A stretch of DNA of 64,000 bases from Adenophora triphylla var. japonica (taxonomy: Eukaryota > Streptophyta > Magnoliopsida > Asterales > Campanulaceae). This document shows, in pieces, positions 12,209 to 22,503 of this stretch (position 1 is its first letter; each line of letters starts with the position of its first letter). The position numbers were made by a program, and so were the translations under genes. The DNA is taken from NCBI GenBank assembly GCA_022495995.1, contig JAFEMH010001456.1:1-64000 (forward strand), in the 5' to 3' direction. A model generated the notes under the pieces. The model was not told the DNA's origin, made no database searches, and saw only the letters and a list, made by a program, of their open reading frames with translations.

Positions 12209-12523
12209 GTTTGGCACTGTGCCTGGCTCTCAGAGATCATCAGATGCAACAAAGAAAGCGGAGGATCTGAAAAGGAAGGCTAGAGCAGAAAGGTTATACT
12301 TCACCTTTATAATTTGGCATTACAGCAGTGTTGTTGAGCCTTTTGTAATCACCATCTTGCAGAACAATGATAATAATTTACTTTGTTTCTTCAGATTTGG
12401 AGTAACACAGTCTGTGCCTAGTAATGAGGACGAGAGGAAGAAGGCTAGGCTTGCGAAATTTGCACCAGTTTCTAGCACTATTGATCCAGCGGAAGAACAG
12501 AAAAAGAAAGCAAGGGCCCTCAG
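12209..12523 (+). pseudogene. MOS11-like gene fragment (two exons), copy 1
   Basis: Two exons with clean splice sites are present: 12209-12292 (acceptor TTGTACAG, donor GTTATA) and 12395-12523 (acceptor TTCTTCAG, donor GTATGT). Together they encode 'RFGTVPGSQRSSDATKKAED', 'LKRKARAERFGVTQSVPSNE', then 'DERKKARLAKFAP' and 'EEQKKKARALR'. This is the repeated RFG / KKARLARF pattern of MOS11-type proteins, nuclear proteins involved in mRNA export. Both introns are phase 2. The N-terminal exons and the C-terminal end are absent. Only 118 bp separate it from the first CHR28-like exon on the same strand, which suggests a chimera rather than a chance neighbour. Confidence 0.75.
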
Positions 12524-14847
12524 GTATGTGTAGTGATTTCCAACGTCACATTTTTGGGTCTTTGGTCCACCTTCACTGATTCTACTTTATTGAATGGTAT
12601 TTTGTTGGCCACTTCTCTAAACTTGATAATTATGTTATCAGAGAATTGCATTAGTATGGATGCATTCCAAGGAAACAAAGAGTGCGGCTTGTCGTGGTGG
12701 AATTCTGGCTGATGACCAGGTATAATATCACAGCTGACCTGATTTTGATATCTTGCTTCTTGCATAAGGTTGTAAACGAATCGATCTTTTTTTTATTCGA
12801 TTCGGTATTCGATTCGAGTATTCGGTAGTTTACACCCTTGCAACAAAAACAACAACATCAAAGCTTTAGTTTAGACCCGTAATATCTTGACAATGATCAT
12901 CTTTCACCGAGATCTGGCAATTATGTTTGTTAAAAGATAAAAGCTTACTTTGCACGGTCCTGATACTAAAAACTGCTTCATCCTTCAAAATTATTTGTTG
13001 AGATTTCGTCAAATAATTCACCAAAATTAGTTGGTCGGTGTGGTATAATCCTTGTATAATCCTTGATATGTTAATACTTTTTCTTTTCTTTTCTTTTCCT
13101 TTATATTTTCTTTTGGCTAATTGGGTCATCATGATTTGGAGTTGGCAAATAGGGAAATATTCGTACGAAAGTTTCTCAACATAAGGATACCGTTGTCTAT
13201 TTTTAAATCAGAAAGGGACATTTTTTATTAGGTTTGTTAGGATAGCTTCTGGCAAAGGATATGGGGTAGACATACTACTATCATTTATTTTCTTGGGTCT
13301 ATTGACAATACCCCCCAAAGTGGGGGGGGGGGTTACGTCCCAGTACAAAAACCTTGTTTCCATTCATGGGAAACCCAACAACTGACAAAGAAAGAAGTTG
13401 GATATGCTGGTCACTACATTGTGTATCTGAGCAATTGGAAAGAGCGTACTCACTAAACATACCTCAAAGCTAAGGGAGATCATGAAAATGTTGGTTAATA
13501 TAGCACCTTCTTCACCTCTTATCTTGTTATTCGTCCTATAGGGTTACCTGTCTCTATGGAGAGTGACAATCAATATGTTAGCTTGGTAAATCTTCAGAGG
13601 CCCATGGAGGCCATGGGACCAAGAGATGATCAAGTATGGCTAGTTTTCATCTCTATATACTTGGCATTATTAACTAAACTCCTAATAAATGATTTTATGA
13701 TACTTGTTCTTTGTTCTGCTACTATTAATTTCCTTTCGTTATTTTTATTGCCTTTTTAGTCGTTAGTTAATTAAACTACAGATGTCGTGCTCACCTTTTC
13801 TTTTACTTTATATATGCACTACACCTTCCCAAGCAAAGTTATGGGTCCACCATCCTATTGACTTGTTATTTCTTAATATACCTATATATTGTATATCAAA
13901 ATGGAAGGTATTTGTGAAACTTATTATACCTCTTGCTAATTTCCCAACTCATATATCTTTTGTGATGAAAATAAATAAATTACCAAGTCATTTAAAAGCT
14001 TAAGTTGTGAAAGAGCGAAGCAACTATACATATCAAAGCCGCAACACTACCCCTCACGTGTGACCAGGTCTGCACGCCATGATAAACAAACATGCCACAA
14101 CCAAGGCATCACAAACCAAACATAATGTCAACACATTAAATCACAATTCTTCCCGCAACATATGTAATTTGGCTGACTCAAACCCATGATTGTGCCAAAC
14201 GCTGAACATAATAAGTTACCAACTCACCTTGTCGCTTAATCTGTGAAAATGAAAATCAACTATGCATATCAAACACTATTCTTTTGGCCAATGAATTGTC
14301 CATTGTATTTCGTAGTCGTAATCAGTGGCGGACCCAGGAGATTTTCTAAGTGGGTGCACAATTACGTTAATTTTTTTAGTTGGCATTTTTTTAAAAAAGT
14401 GTTTTAAGTCTGAAATCTGAAATCACATCTGAAATTGGCTGAATTCATGAAAGGTAGCGTATGAAGACTGATCTCTAAATTATTCAAGCTGTTTGATTAT
14501 TAGTCTGAATTCATATGGGGAGTTAGGATTACGACATTGAATGGAGTAGAGAAATGGCGTGTATCGTGGTTGATATAGTGTTTGGGTGTTTTTTTTTTTT
14601 TTAAATTAGTTTATGGAAGGAATATGTATGAAAAAAATGGACTAAGGGGCAAATAAGACTCATTTCTGGGTCTGAAGATTAAGAGGCTGTTCAGAGCCTA
14701 TCATATCTGAATTTAAAAAAAAAATCACACTTATTCTACTAAGGTCTGAAAGAACCAGGCCTAAAGCCCATTAAGAGCCTCTGAATAAAAACAAACGAGC
14801 CTTTGATCAATCAATTAATGTTTTTTAGTCAATTGAATAATTGCATA

Positions 14848-15132
14848 CTCCCTCCGTCCCGGAACAATCTTCACAAACACTGTTTGCACTGGTTTTAAGG
14901 AGGGAGTATTATATTGAAAGTGTTGTGAGTATGAAAATAAAATAGGAGAGAGAATGAGTGGAGAGAATAGTAAATTATAATGGTGTTGTGAGTATTAAAA
15001 TAATGTAGGAGAGAGAATGAGTGAAGGGAATAGTAAAGATTCCTTTCCATTTTAGGTAAGTTTTAAATGTGTGAAGTAAGTTTTGGGACGCCCAAAAGGG
15101 AAAGTGTGAAGATTGTTCCGGGACGGAGGGAG
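14848..15132. mobile_element. Stowaway (Tc1/mariner) MITE present only in copy 1
   Basis: Perfect long terminal inverted repeats 'CTCCCTCCGTCCCGGAACAA' and its complement are flanked by TA on both sides (14846-14847 and 15133-15134). At 285 bp it is typical of Stowaway. Copy 2 has an uninterrupted TA-rich site near 44795, so it inserted after duplication or was excised from copy 2. Confidence 0.9.
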
Positions 15133-15238
15133 TATATATACATTATATATGTGTGTGTGTATACTATATAAATGATAGAAGAAGTGTGGGGCGGAGGGAG
15201 TACAACAAGAAAGCAAAAAAGAGAAAAAAAGTGACTAC

Positions 15239-15300
15239 CAGGATTTGATCCTGGGTCTTCGGCATTAGAACATAGGATTCAAACCACTGGGCTAAAGGCG
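15239..15300 (-). other. tRNA-like (SINE-type) sequence with A and B box, copy 1 only
   Basis: On the minus strand the sequence reads 'TAGCCCAGTGGTTTG' and, about 35 bases later, 'GGATCAAATCC'. These are close to the polymerase III A box and B box consensus. A T-rich stretch follows. It lies in a 160-bp segment absent from copy 2 and bounded by ATAGAA on both sides (about 15182 and 15350). A tRNA-derived SINE or a decayed tRNA is the likely source. The full cloverleaf is not convincing. Confidence 0.35.
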
Positions 15301-16712
15301 TTTATTGTTCCTAGGAATATACAAAAACATATATATTTGTTTTATTTCTAATAGAATAAGTCTAACTATTTTATTATTATTAAATATTGAGAAGTAACCG
15401 GGTGTACGTGCACCCTGTTAGGTACACGTGGTTCTGCCCCGGGTCGTAAGGTTACCTTGCTATAGCAGCAACGATGGTAGGCACATTTTCTCTCAGGATA
15501 TCATTCGCTAATGGAGAAATTATGAACGGGTAAACGACCAATGCAGTGTGCTTTCACGAAGTTTACAGATAACACACTGTACTTTATTTGCATCAACTAC
15601 TACAATGTACTTGAGAAGAATGGCATAAATAATGAAACATAGAGCATGAAATTTAGCTAACGGAAGACAAAAACTATGACATAAATTGAAAATTTGTTGA
15701 TTGTTTGCCTAGAGAAAAACTTTAACTATGTGTAAGAACTAGATTGCATGAAGTACAATTGTTCAGATTATTAACTATGTTATTAAGTAGGAGTAACTGA
15801 AAACAGGAAAACCTGAAGTTACATTTAATAGTAGTCAGGTGTAAGACAAACTTGATTTGTATCTATATTTTATTTAGATAAACCTAGTTTGGATTCACGG
15901 TTTTAATGAATACATGAAAAAGAGCTAGCCCAAAGAGAAAGTAAAAGCCGGAAAATAACCTCAATCCAAAAAAAAGCTAAAGGGCCACATTATCTTTCTG
16001 AGAAATGCAACTTTGGAGAGCAGCTATCAAGACTGTTCTTCATCAAAGAACTATTTCTCCTGTTGATTATTTGAACTTTTTGTGGATAACCTGAAGAAAA
16101 TGAACACAATAGTGATCTTTAGGCATAAGCTTCACAGCTTATAAAGGACGGGTATATGCAATGTCTGTTGGGCTAAAAACATGAAGTGTATTAATGAGTT
16201 AAAAGCTTTCTGACAACAGCATGGATATTAGAAAGTACTATAAGATGTGAAAAAAAGTAGGCTTTTGTTTGACAAGTTTGGAACACCAAAAGTAGTTCCT
16301 TTAATTTTCTAACAACTTAAAATTTCGTCTTGCAGGCTTATGCTGCTGCAGGCACATTGAAGCAAAATTACGCAAATATTCTATTGATGCTTCTGCGTCT
16401 TCGCCAGGTCTGTGACCACCCATTACTTGTCAAGGGTTTCAATTCTGATTCAGTCAGTAGAGTTTCTGGAAAAATGGCAAAAAGGCTTCCTAGAGATATG
16501 CAGATTGATTTGTTGAAACAGTTGGAAACATCGTTAGCCATTTGCTGTGTGTGCAGGGTGAGTTTCCTGAACCTTATCCTCCTTTTTGTGAGTTGCCTAT
16601 TTCTCCTAACATTTTTCCTTTTATCTCGTGTTGGGTTATTCTTGTCTTTGTTATACTTCTTCCTTTTTTTCCGTTTAAGAGTACCAAGTTATTTATGTAT
16701 TTTTGGTAAGTG

Positions 16713-16964
16713 CTCCCTCCGTCCCGCTTGAAATTAGACAAAACGAGATGCACGGGGATTAAGGAAAAAGTGTATAATAATGCGGTGTTGTGAAAGTGGG
16801 GTAGGGGTTGTTAGTGGGGTAGGGAATAGTGAATAATTATTGTGAGTATGACAAGTGGACCCACTGACTAAAAAATATAAAACACTTGCCATTTTGGGAT
16901 TATCTAATTTATAATGGGACGCCCAAAATGGAATTTTGTCTAAATTTCAAGCGGGACGAAGGGC
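16713..16964. mobile_element. Stowaway-like MITE, copy 1 (empty site for the Athila-like insertion)
   Basis: The left end 'CTCCCTCCGTCCCGCTTGAA' pairs with the right end 'TTCAAGCGGGACGAAGGGC'. It lies in the intron after exon b. At 16919-16923 it holds the single GGACG that became the target duplication in copy 2. Confidence 0.75.
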
Positions 16965-17912
16965 ATTTTCATTTTTTAGGTTAGCAACTTTTTATTGTAT
17001 ATTTTTAGCATTTTGTGGTTAATGGTTGAACCCAACGTTTTTTTTAATGAACATGCAATTGGGTATCTCTTCATGGCACAGTTCCAACATGCAGATTTAA
17101 CAGGACTGTCTTTTAGTGGCTAAGATGAATAATTTCAGAATCAGCCAGTAGCAGTAGTATAGTCTACTTCTCCAGCTGTCCTGTTCTCCAGTTCTGAGAA
17201 GTGGTGTTATTGTTTAATAAGGTCAGACTCATGAATGTAATCGTGAACTCGTGTAAGTACATCCACCAGTGCTGAGATCTTCTTCATGTCAACTATAGAC
17301 TATAGTGTTAAGGATGGGAAAGGGGAGTTCCTTTTGGAAAGGACTGCTGAGTTGAAGATTATCTCTGGCTTCCTCCTTTACATGAATGGGAGCTTCATCT
17401 CTTCACGAGGCCACTTTTTCTGTATTTTTTTTCCGGTTGAGAGAGTGGGGGTTTCTTTTTCTTGGGAATTTGCATCTCCTCCAATAATCTCAATGATGGA
17501 GTTGGATGAACTTGTTGCTTTCTTGGATCAGTTTGTTTCCATTAGAGAATCTGACTTCCATACAGGCAATTATGTTGCTGAGTCCTCGGTGAAGACCTTT
17601 AACATATCCTACTTTCCTGTACTTTTCCATTTTCTCTACTTGTCTGGAAAGAGAAGGTTCCTTTGATATTGAAGGTTTATGGCAGGTCCTTGGCTCTACT
17701 TTCCTGTACTCTTCCATACAGGATGAACTTGTTGCTTTCTTGGTGCATGCTGTTGGGAGTGCAGGAGAGCAATGGGGTGTGTCCAACTATTTGTAGCGTT
17801 TCCCATACTGCTTCTAGAGTTTTAGGAAGGAGAAGTTTGACTCGTGTTTTTCTCAATGTGTTGTGTTCGAGTCTCCTTTTTGTTTGTGGATGGAGAGGAA
17901 CTTTGGGATTTG

Positions 17913-17987
17913 CGACGTGTTGTTCCCTTTCCTTAAGCCCTCCTGTTTCTTCTTTTAAATTACTTCTTAACTTTCACATTTTCTTAA

Positions 17988-18065
<78 letters not shown>

Positions 18066-18486
18066 TGATTCATGTTAGCCTACCCCAAATCAATTTGCGA
18101 TTAAGGCTATAGTGGTGGTGTTGTTCTTGCTGTAGTTCCTTTTCCATAAGATTAGGAACCTTTAGAAACTTATAAAACCAAAATAAGTATCCGAAAATCA
18201 TTGGCTGATGGGGATACTACTTATATGGTTATGTGATATGTGCAGACTACCAGAGCGGATATTTCAGACTCCACTGGCAGGACTCTATTAAAATTAAATT
18301 GTGAGATATCAATGCATGAAAATAAATAATTTCACTATTTCTCCCTCAATTAATTTTAGCTTTTCTTCACCTTCTTGGTAGGTGCTTCCTAGAACGCCGT
18401 TTCTTCCTCTGTGCCGGTTAAGGATAAATGAATTGAACTTGTACCAAATGATATATTGTTTTTTTCAAGTTCCTGGTTTGGCATAA
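17913..18486. other. Copy 1-specific intron segment with (TA)n tract
   Basis: Homology with copy 2 stops at 17912 and resumes at 18487 ('TTGTTTCCTCC'). Copy 2 has an unrelated 378-bp segment (55468-55845) between the same points. A (TA)n microsatellite occupies about 17993-18063. No coding signal. Confidence 0.75.
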
Positions 18487-19478
18487 TTGTTTCCTCCACC
18501 CTATCTTCTCTCTTTATGTATTTCTTCTCTTTGGTTTGGTGAATGGCTTGTTTGCTCTTTTTGTTTCTTCTCTTCTTAATTTAGTAAAATACTTCTTTTA
18601 CCTCCAAAAAGAAAATAACTTAGTTTGATATTGTTCGAGCATCTTCACTTATTTGGGAATATCTTTCTTTTAGGATCCACCTGAAGATGCTGTTGTTACT
18701 ATTTGCGGACATGTCTTCTGCTATCAATGTGTCTCTGAATATTTGACAGGAGATGACAACACATGTCCTTCACCAGAATGTAAAGAACAGCTTGGTGTCG
18801 ATGCTGTCTTCTCCAAGGCCACCTTAAGGAGATGTATTTCTGATGATGCTGATGGAAATCACTCTAGCTCGTCTGCTTTTTCCGGGAGATCTAAAGTTCT
18901 GCAGAATGAATATTGCTCTTCCAAGATCAAAGCTGCTCTAGAGATTATTCGAACTCATTGTAAATCAAAGAGCCGAAGTTCAGAGCTACATAATCTGGTT
19001 AGATGCGATGAAAATTCTTCAAATTCGGAAAACTTAAGCTCAGATATACAGACGGAAGGCCCAATAAAAGCAATTGTTTTCTCCCAGTGGACTAGGATGT
19101 TGGACTTGGTAGAAATGGCACTGAATAAGTACTGTATAGAATACAGGAGGCTTGATGGCACAATGTCTCTTGCTTCAAGAGACAGAGCAGTCAAAGAATT
19201 TAACACGGATCCTGAGGTTGGTTTCCTTTCTCATGGCAGCAAAAAACAATGTTTTTTGATGCATAAATGAAAATAACTTTGTTAGAAACTAGGTACATAT
19301 AACCACTGAAACACCATGATATTAGAGAAGAGTTGAAATTGAATGCTGCTGCGAATGAAAACTATTTGCCAACTTATTTTTATATACCATGGCTGGTTTT
19401 GCTAATTTTGTTTTTCACTATAACCATGGCCTTCTCCCGTAGCAATCTTGAAAGCCAATACGTATTGTTTTTGTAGGA

Positions 19479-20155
19479 TGTACATATTCCGTGATATAGC
19501 GCGCACGTGCCTCGCATGTGTTGCACCTTTTCCCGCGGACAAGTTTCTGTCCCGCGAATATATCTCTTCTGCGGACGCATCTCTGTCCCGCGGATTGTCT
19601 CCCACGGACGGATCTCTGCCATTGGATGCATCTTTCGCTCCCGCGATGTGCGGGTTGTTATCCTCTAAGTACTTCCCGCGATTAGACAAGGTAGAGGGAA
19701 GTCTTCTCCACTAATCGGGATCGAAGAGGAGCAGTGAATTGGAGGCTAGAATGTGAAATTCGCTACGTGGTCCAATAATTGGGTTACACGTGGCCCAGTT
19801 GGGTTTACAAGGGAAAATTGCGGGATGGTCCAACTCCGTGGAGCATGTGTTGTGCACACGGGCTTACTCATTGCCTATAAATACCACATTTTGGTATTCA
19901 TTTGGCACCAAGTAACAAGGGATCATCCTTCACCACACTTTCTCTTTGTAGATCGAGACCAAGTCCCGCATTACTTGTCTCTCCCAAAAACCCTCCTAGT
20001 TCCTATTCTCGCTCCTCCTTTTCATTATTCTTCGGTGATTCTCACTACCTGGAAACAACCTTACAATCCCGCATAACCCTAACACAACCCCCGTAGGACT
20101 ATCCTCCTACAGTTTTCTTGAAGTTCGCCTGCATCTGGACTCTGCAACTGTTACA
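19479..20155 (+). promoter_or_regulatory. LTR-like segment with TATA box, copy 1
   Basis: The segment starts TGTACATATT and ends AACTGTTACA. It has repeated 'CCGCGGAC'-type GC-rich motifs (19545-19610) and a strong TATAAATA at 19876-19883 followed by CT-rich leader sequence, the layout of a solo LTR. Flanking 5-bp repeats do not match clearly, so its identity as an LTR is uncertain. It is conserved in copy 2 (56839-57513). Confidence 0.4.
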
Positions 20156-20384
20156 AGGGTGAAGGACGAGAAAGGCAATTGTAAGTACCCAAATCTGGCT
20201 CATGCCTTCCGGTTATGTTTTCCGGCAATTCCGGCAAGTTTCCCGGCAATTCCGGTAAGTCTTCCGGTAATTCCCTGGACTTTCCTAGAGTTCCGGAACA
20301 ATTCCGGAATTGTTCCAAATCATCTAAGGGAAAAAAGGACTACTTGGAGCCAAAGAAACACGTTTTTCTTTTATATGGAATTCC

Positions 20385-20707
20385 TTCTAGAAGACTGCCA
20401 CCTTGCATGTTTCTAGAAGGAACTGCATGTGGCTCCTTATGTCGTGCGACATAATCAACCAGGGAGAGTTCTAGAATCATGCCACCTTGCATGTTTCTAG
20501 AAGAATCCAGAAGTGGCTACTTATGTCGTGCGACATAACCAGTCAGGGAGAGTTCTAGAAGGTTGCCACCTTGCATGTTTCTAGAAGAATCCAGAAGTGG
20601 CTACTTATGTCGTGCGACATAACCAGCCAGGGAGAGTTCTAGAAGGTTGCCACCTTGCATGTTTCTAGAAGGAAAACGGTTATGGCTTGTTATGTCGTGC
20701 GACATAA
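20385..20707 (+). promoter_or_regulatory. 84-bp tandem repeat with HSE-like and palindromic motifs in LTR U3
   Basis: TTCTAGAA occurs eight times between 20385 and 20670. In two units it extends to 'TTCTAGAAGAATCCAGAA', close to alternating nTTCn/nGAAn heat shock element pentamers. The near-palindrome 'TTATGTCGTGCGACATAA' occurs at 20437, 20521, 20605 and 20690, spacing 84, 84 and 85 bp. The array ends about 30 bp upstream of the TATA box, where enhancers are expected. Confidence 0.8.
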
Positions 20708-20736
20708 CACGACATAACAAGCCCATGCAGGCAGCC

Positions 20737-20744
20737 TATAAATA
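20737..20744 (+). promoter_or_regulatory. LTR TATA box (TATAAATA)
   Basis: TATAAATA within 'GCAGCCTATAAATAGAGGCC'. The same context occurs in inverted orientation in the facing LTR at 32017-32024, which supports its role as the retrotransposon core promoter. Confidence 0.75.
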
Positions 20745-21329
20745 GAGGCCTTCACCTCTCATTTGGGACACACCTTTTCCACCCCTCAGTCCCCCTCTAT
20801 AGGGAATACGCCCAGAAGCCTCCTCTCTCCTCACATACCTCCCAAACCACACCAATCCTCCCAAATCAATCCCACACACACTTCCCACACACACACTTCA
20901 TATACACATCAAGAACCAAGGAGTTCTCAAGGAACCAAGGCTCAATTTCAGCCCCGGAGGTTGCTGTTTTGAAGGCCCCTATATCTAACTTGATATAGGG
21001 AGTCGTGGTCTTCAAGGATCCATATCCATTTGCATACTATTGCATGTAAAGGCTCCGGCTTGACTTGGTTTCGCATGAACACTCAAGATGAGTGTGGATC
21101 CCGCATATCCACACCCTCTTGAAGTGTTCATTATTGATAAACATGCTCTCTGAGATTTGTTTGCGAAGTAACTTGACCATTTTGGTGCCTTGTTACCTCT
21201 GCAAATCTCAGCTGTTTAGGCTTCTGCAAAATGGCTTGTTATGTCACGCGACATAGGCAGCCTATGTCACGCGACATAAGTAGCCAGTTTGCAGAATCCT
21301 CATCTTTTCAGCTGTAATCTGATGTTTGC

Positions 21330-21800
21330 CTTTTCTAATGCATCAATCTGCATTTAAACTAAAACATTTGCATACAGAGCAGCATCATTTGCATCAAAAG
21401 AACATCTTTGTACATAAAATGCCATCTTTTCATTAAAATACCGTTTTCATACATAAAGGTGCATCCTTTGCACCTAAATCCTATTTTCATGCATTAAAAT
21501 CATTTCTTTTGCACTAAAAATTGCATCCTTTGCATTCAAAATCCCTTTTCACATTAAAGATGCATTCTTTGCACCCAAAAACTCATTTTCATACTTAAAA
21601 ATGCATACTTTGCATTAAAAAATCATTCTTTGCCATTTTCATGCATCATTTGTACATTAAACGCTATTTTTCAACATAAAAATACATTCTTTGCACAAAA
21701 ATCATTTCTTTACATAAAAAGCATCCATTTGCAATCAAAAGCATCCATTTGCAATCAAAAGCATCCTTTGCAACTTAAAAATGTCATATTTTCACTAAAA
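21330..21800. repeat. Degenerate short repeats (TGCATCATTTGC family) in Tat LTR
   Basis: Variants of 'TTTGCATNAAAA' and 'GCATCCTTTGCA' recur every 20-35 bp. The facing LTR carries the complementary version ('GCAAATGATGCA' at 31165-31400). The spacing is irregular and the repeats diverge, so this is LTR sequence drift, not an ordered array. Confidence 0.75.
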
Positions 21801-22485
21801 TGTCATTTTTATCATGCATTCCCCCATGTCCCCATTAGTAACCTTGGAACGGACCGGTGCAAAGGTCTTATCTTTACACCGTTCCTTCCATTAAAGGTTC
21901 CATGATCTCTTTAGAAAGGGACAACCTTGAACCCTATATCTCCCATTATCACTTAAGACGAGTAAGAAGCATCTACATGAGCTCGACCGTCTTAAAGTGT
22001 AGGATTGATGGGCTAAGGACCCTCCTTTTCTAAAGAACCTCATCTTTAACTATAAAGAGAGTCATTCTCTCGATCACGCAAGTCCCAAGGTCCAAAAATG
22101 CGATGATCACAAGTTCAAGATGAGGGCGGGATCATAATCCCGAATACATAAAATCCAAGAAATTCCGAGCGAAACCAACAAATGGTTCGTACGTCCGGAA
22201 GACGACTTGGGACATTCCCTCCTTATTTTCAAACACATGCACACAAGAAAGCACGCAAGCAAGCACGATTAATGGGATCTTGGGAGACTTGCTCCGGCAA
22301 GGCACCTTGGGTGAACGACGATCCGTTCTTCCCAAGGGGTAACTTAACCTCCGAACCCATAAAACCTTTTTTTCAAAGTTTTGAGGTAATCAAAATGGCG
22401 TGGCGACTCCATTTCAAATTAAACCGGATGTCTTCAAACTCGCGTGAATCCAACAAACAAAAATTTTGGGCACACATTCACAGTT

Positions 22486-22503
22486 TGGCGACTCCGCTGG
22501 GGA
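22486..22503 (+). other. Primer-binding site, Tat/Ogre type
   Basis: TGGCGACTCCGCTGGGGA lies 3 bases after the LTR end. It is the characteristic primer-binding site of Tat/Ogre-lineage Ty3 elements. Confidence 0.8.

Larger units (their letters stand above)
14323..15442. mobile_element. hAT-like non-autonomous element, copy 1
   Basis: It begins 'CAGTGGCGGACCCAG' and ends 'GTGGTTCTGCCCCGG', an imperfect terminal inverted repeat (about 10 of 15 positions). It is flanked by 8-bp near-identical sequences GTCGTAAT (14315-14322) and GTCGTAAG (15443-15450), the length expected of hAT. No transposase is visible. The same element sits at the matching place in copy 2 but is shorter there, because copy 1 has a Stowaway and a second insert inside it. 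Confidence 0.6.
12642..19216 (+). pseudogene. CHR28-like SNF2/RING helicase gene fragment, copy 1
   Basis: Three exons resemble Arabidopsis CHR28-type helicase-like transcription factors (SNF2 ATPase with an embedded RING finger). Exon a, 12642-12719, encodes 'RIALVWMHSKETKSAACR' and 'GGILADDQ', stopping just before the GLGKT Walker A. Exon b, 16336-16557, encodes 'AYAAAGTLKQNYANILLMLL', 'RLRQVCDHPLLV' and ends 'ICCVCR'. Exon c, 18674-19216, encodes the rest of the C3HC4 RING ('TICGHVFCYQCVSEYL') and helicase C motifs 'KAIVFSQWTRMLDLV' and 'RRLDGTMSLASRD'. Exon phases are compatible (all phase 0 between a, b and c). The exons that should hold Walker A, DEAH and motif III are absent between a and b, and the last exons are lost where the Tat LTR begins at 20180. 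ATP-driven remodelling is therefore impossible. Confidence 0.88.
10455..20179 (+). repeat. Large duplicated block, copy 1
   Basis: This block is closely similar, base for base over most of its length, to 40091-57539. It contains in order a copia gag fragment, two MOS11-like exons and three CHR28-like exons with their introns. It ends exactly at 20179, where a Tat LTR begins; copy 2 continues with different sequence from 57540. Non-exonic stretches inside it (10880-12208, 12722-16335, 16558-18673) hold intronic or intergenic DNA, listed separately where I can name it. Differences from copy 2 include private insertions and one swapped internal segment. Confidence 0.93.
20180..22482 (+). mobile_element. 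Tat/Ogre-type Ty3/gypsy LTR, + orientation
   Basis: The LTR runs from TGTAAGTACC to CACATTCACA. Its right edge is fixed by the primer-binding site 4 bp later, and its left edge by the end of homology with copy 2 at 20179. It contains an 84-bp tandem repeat region, a TATA box (20737-20744), an AT-rich region of short repeats and a GC-balanced U5-like end. Its length is 2303 bp. A diverged inverted relative occupies 30448-32338. The 5 bp to its left are GCAAT; the matching downstream duplication is not in the window. Confidence 0.85.

Noticed and set aside
12770..12845. Palindromic GTAAACGAATCGA...TCGGTAGTTTACAC segment
   Set aside because: Probably a short old MITE shared by both copies. The ends and target duplications are too unclear to call.
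13312..13336. C-run followed by G-run that could fold back (ACCCCCCAAAGTGGGGGG)
   Set aside because: It is a short homopolymer feature that differs in length between the copies, more like slippage than a functional site.
13556..13759. Small frame 'MESDNQYVSLVNLQRPMEAM' conserved in both block copies
   Set aside because: It turns into low-complexity hydrophobic sequence after about 27 residues. Its conservation is no greater than that of the surrounding duplicated intron.
17286..17666. 126-codon frame in the helicase intron b-c
   Set aside because: It is not conserved as a single frame in copy 2 (indels shift it), has no family resemblance, and lies between well-spliced helicase exons.
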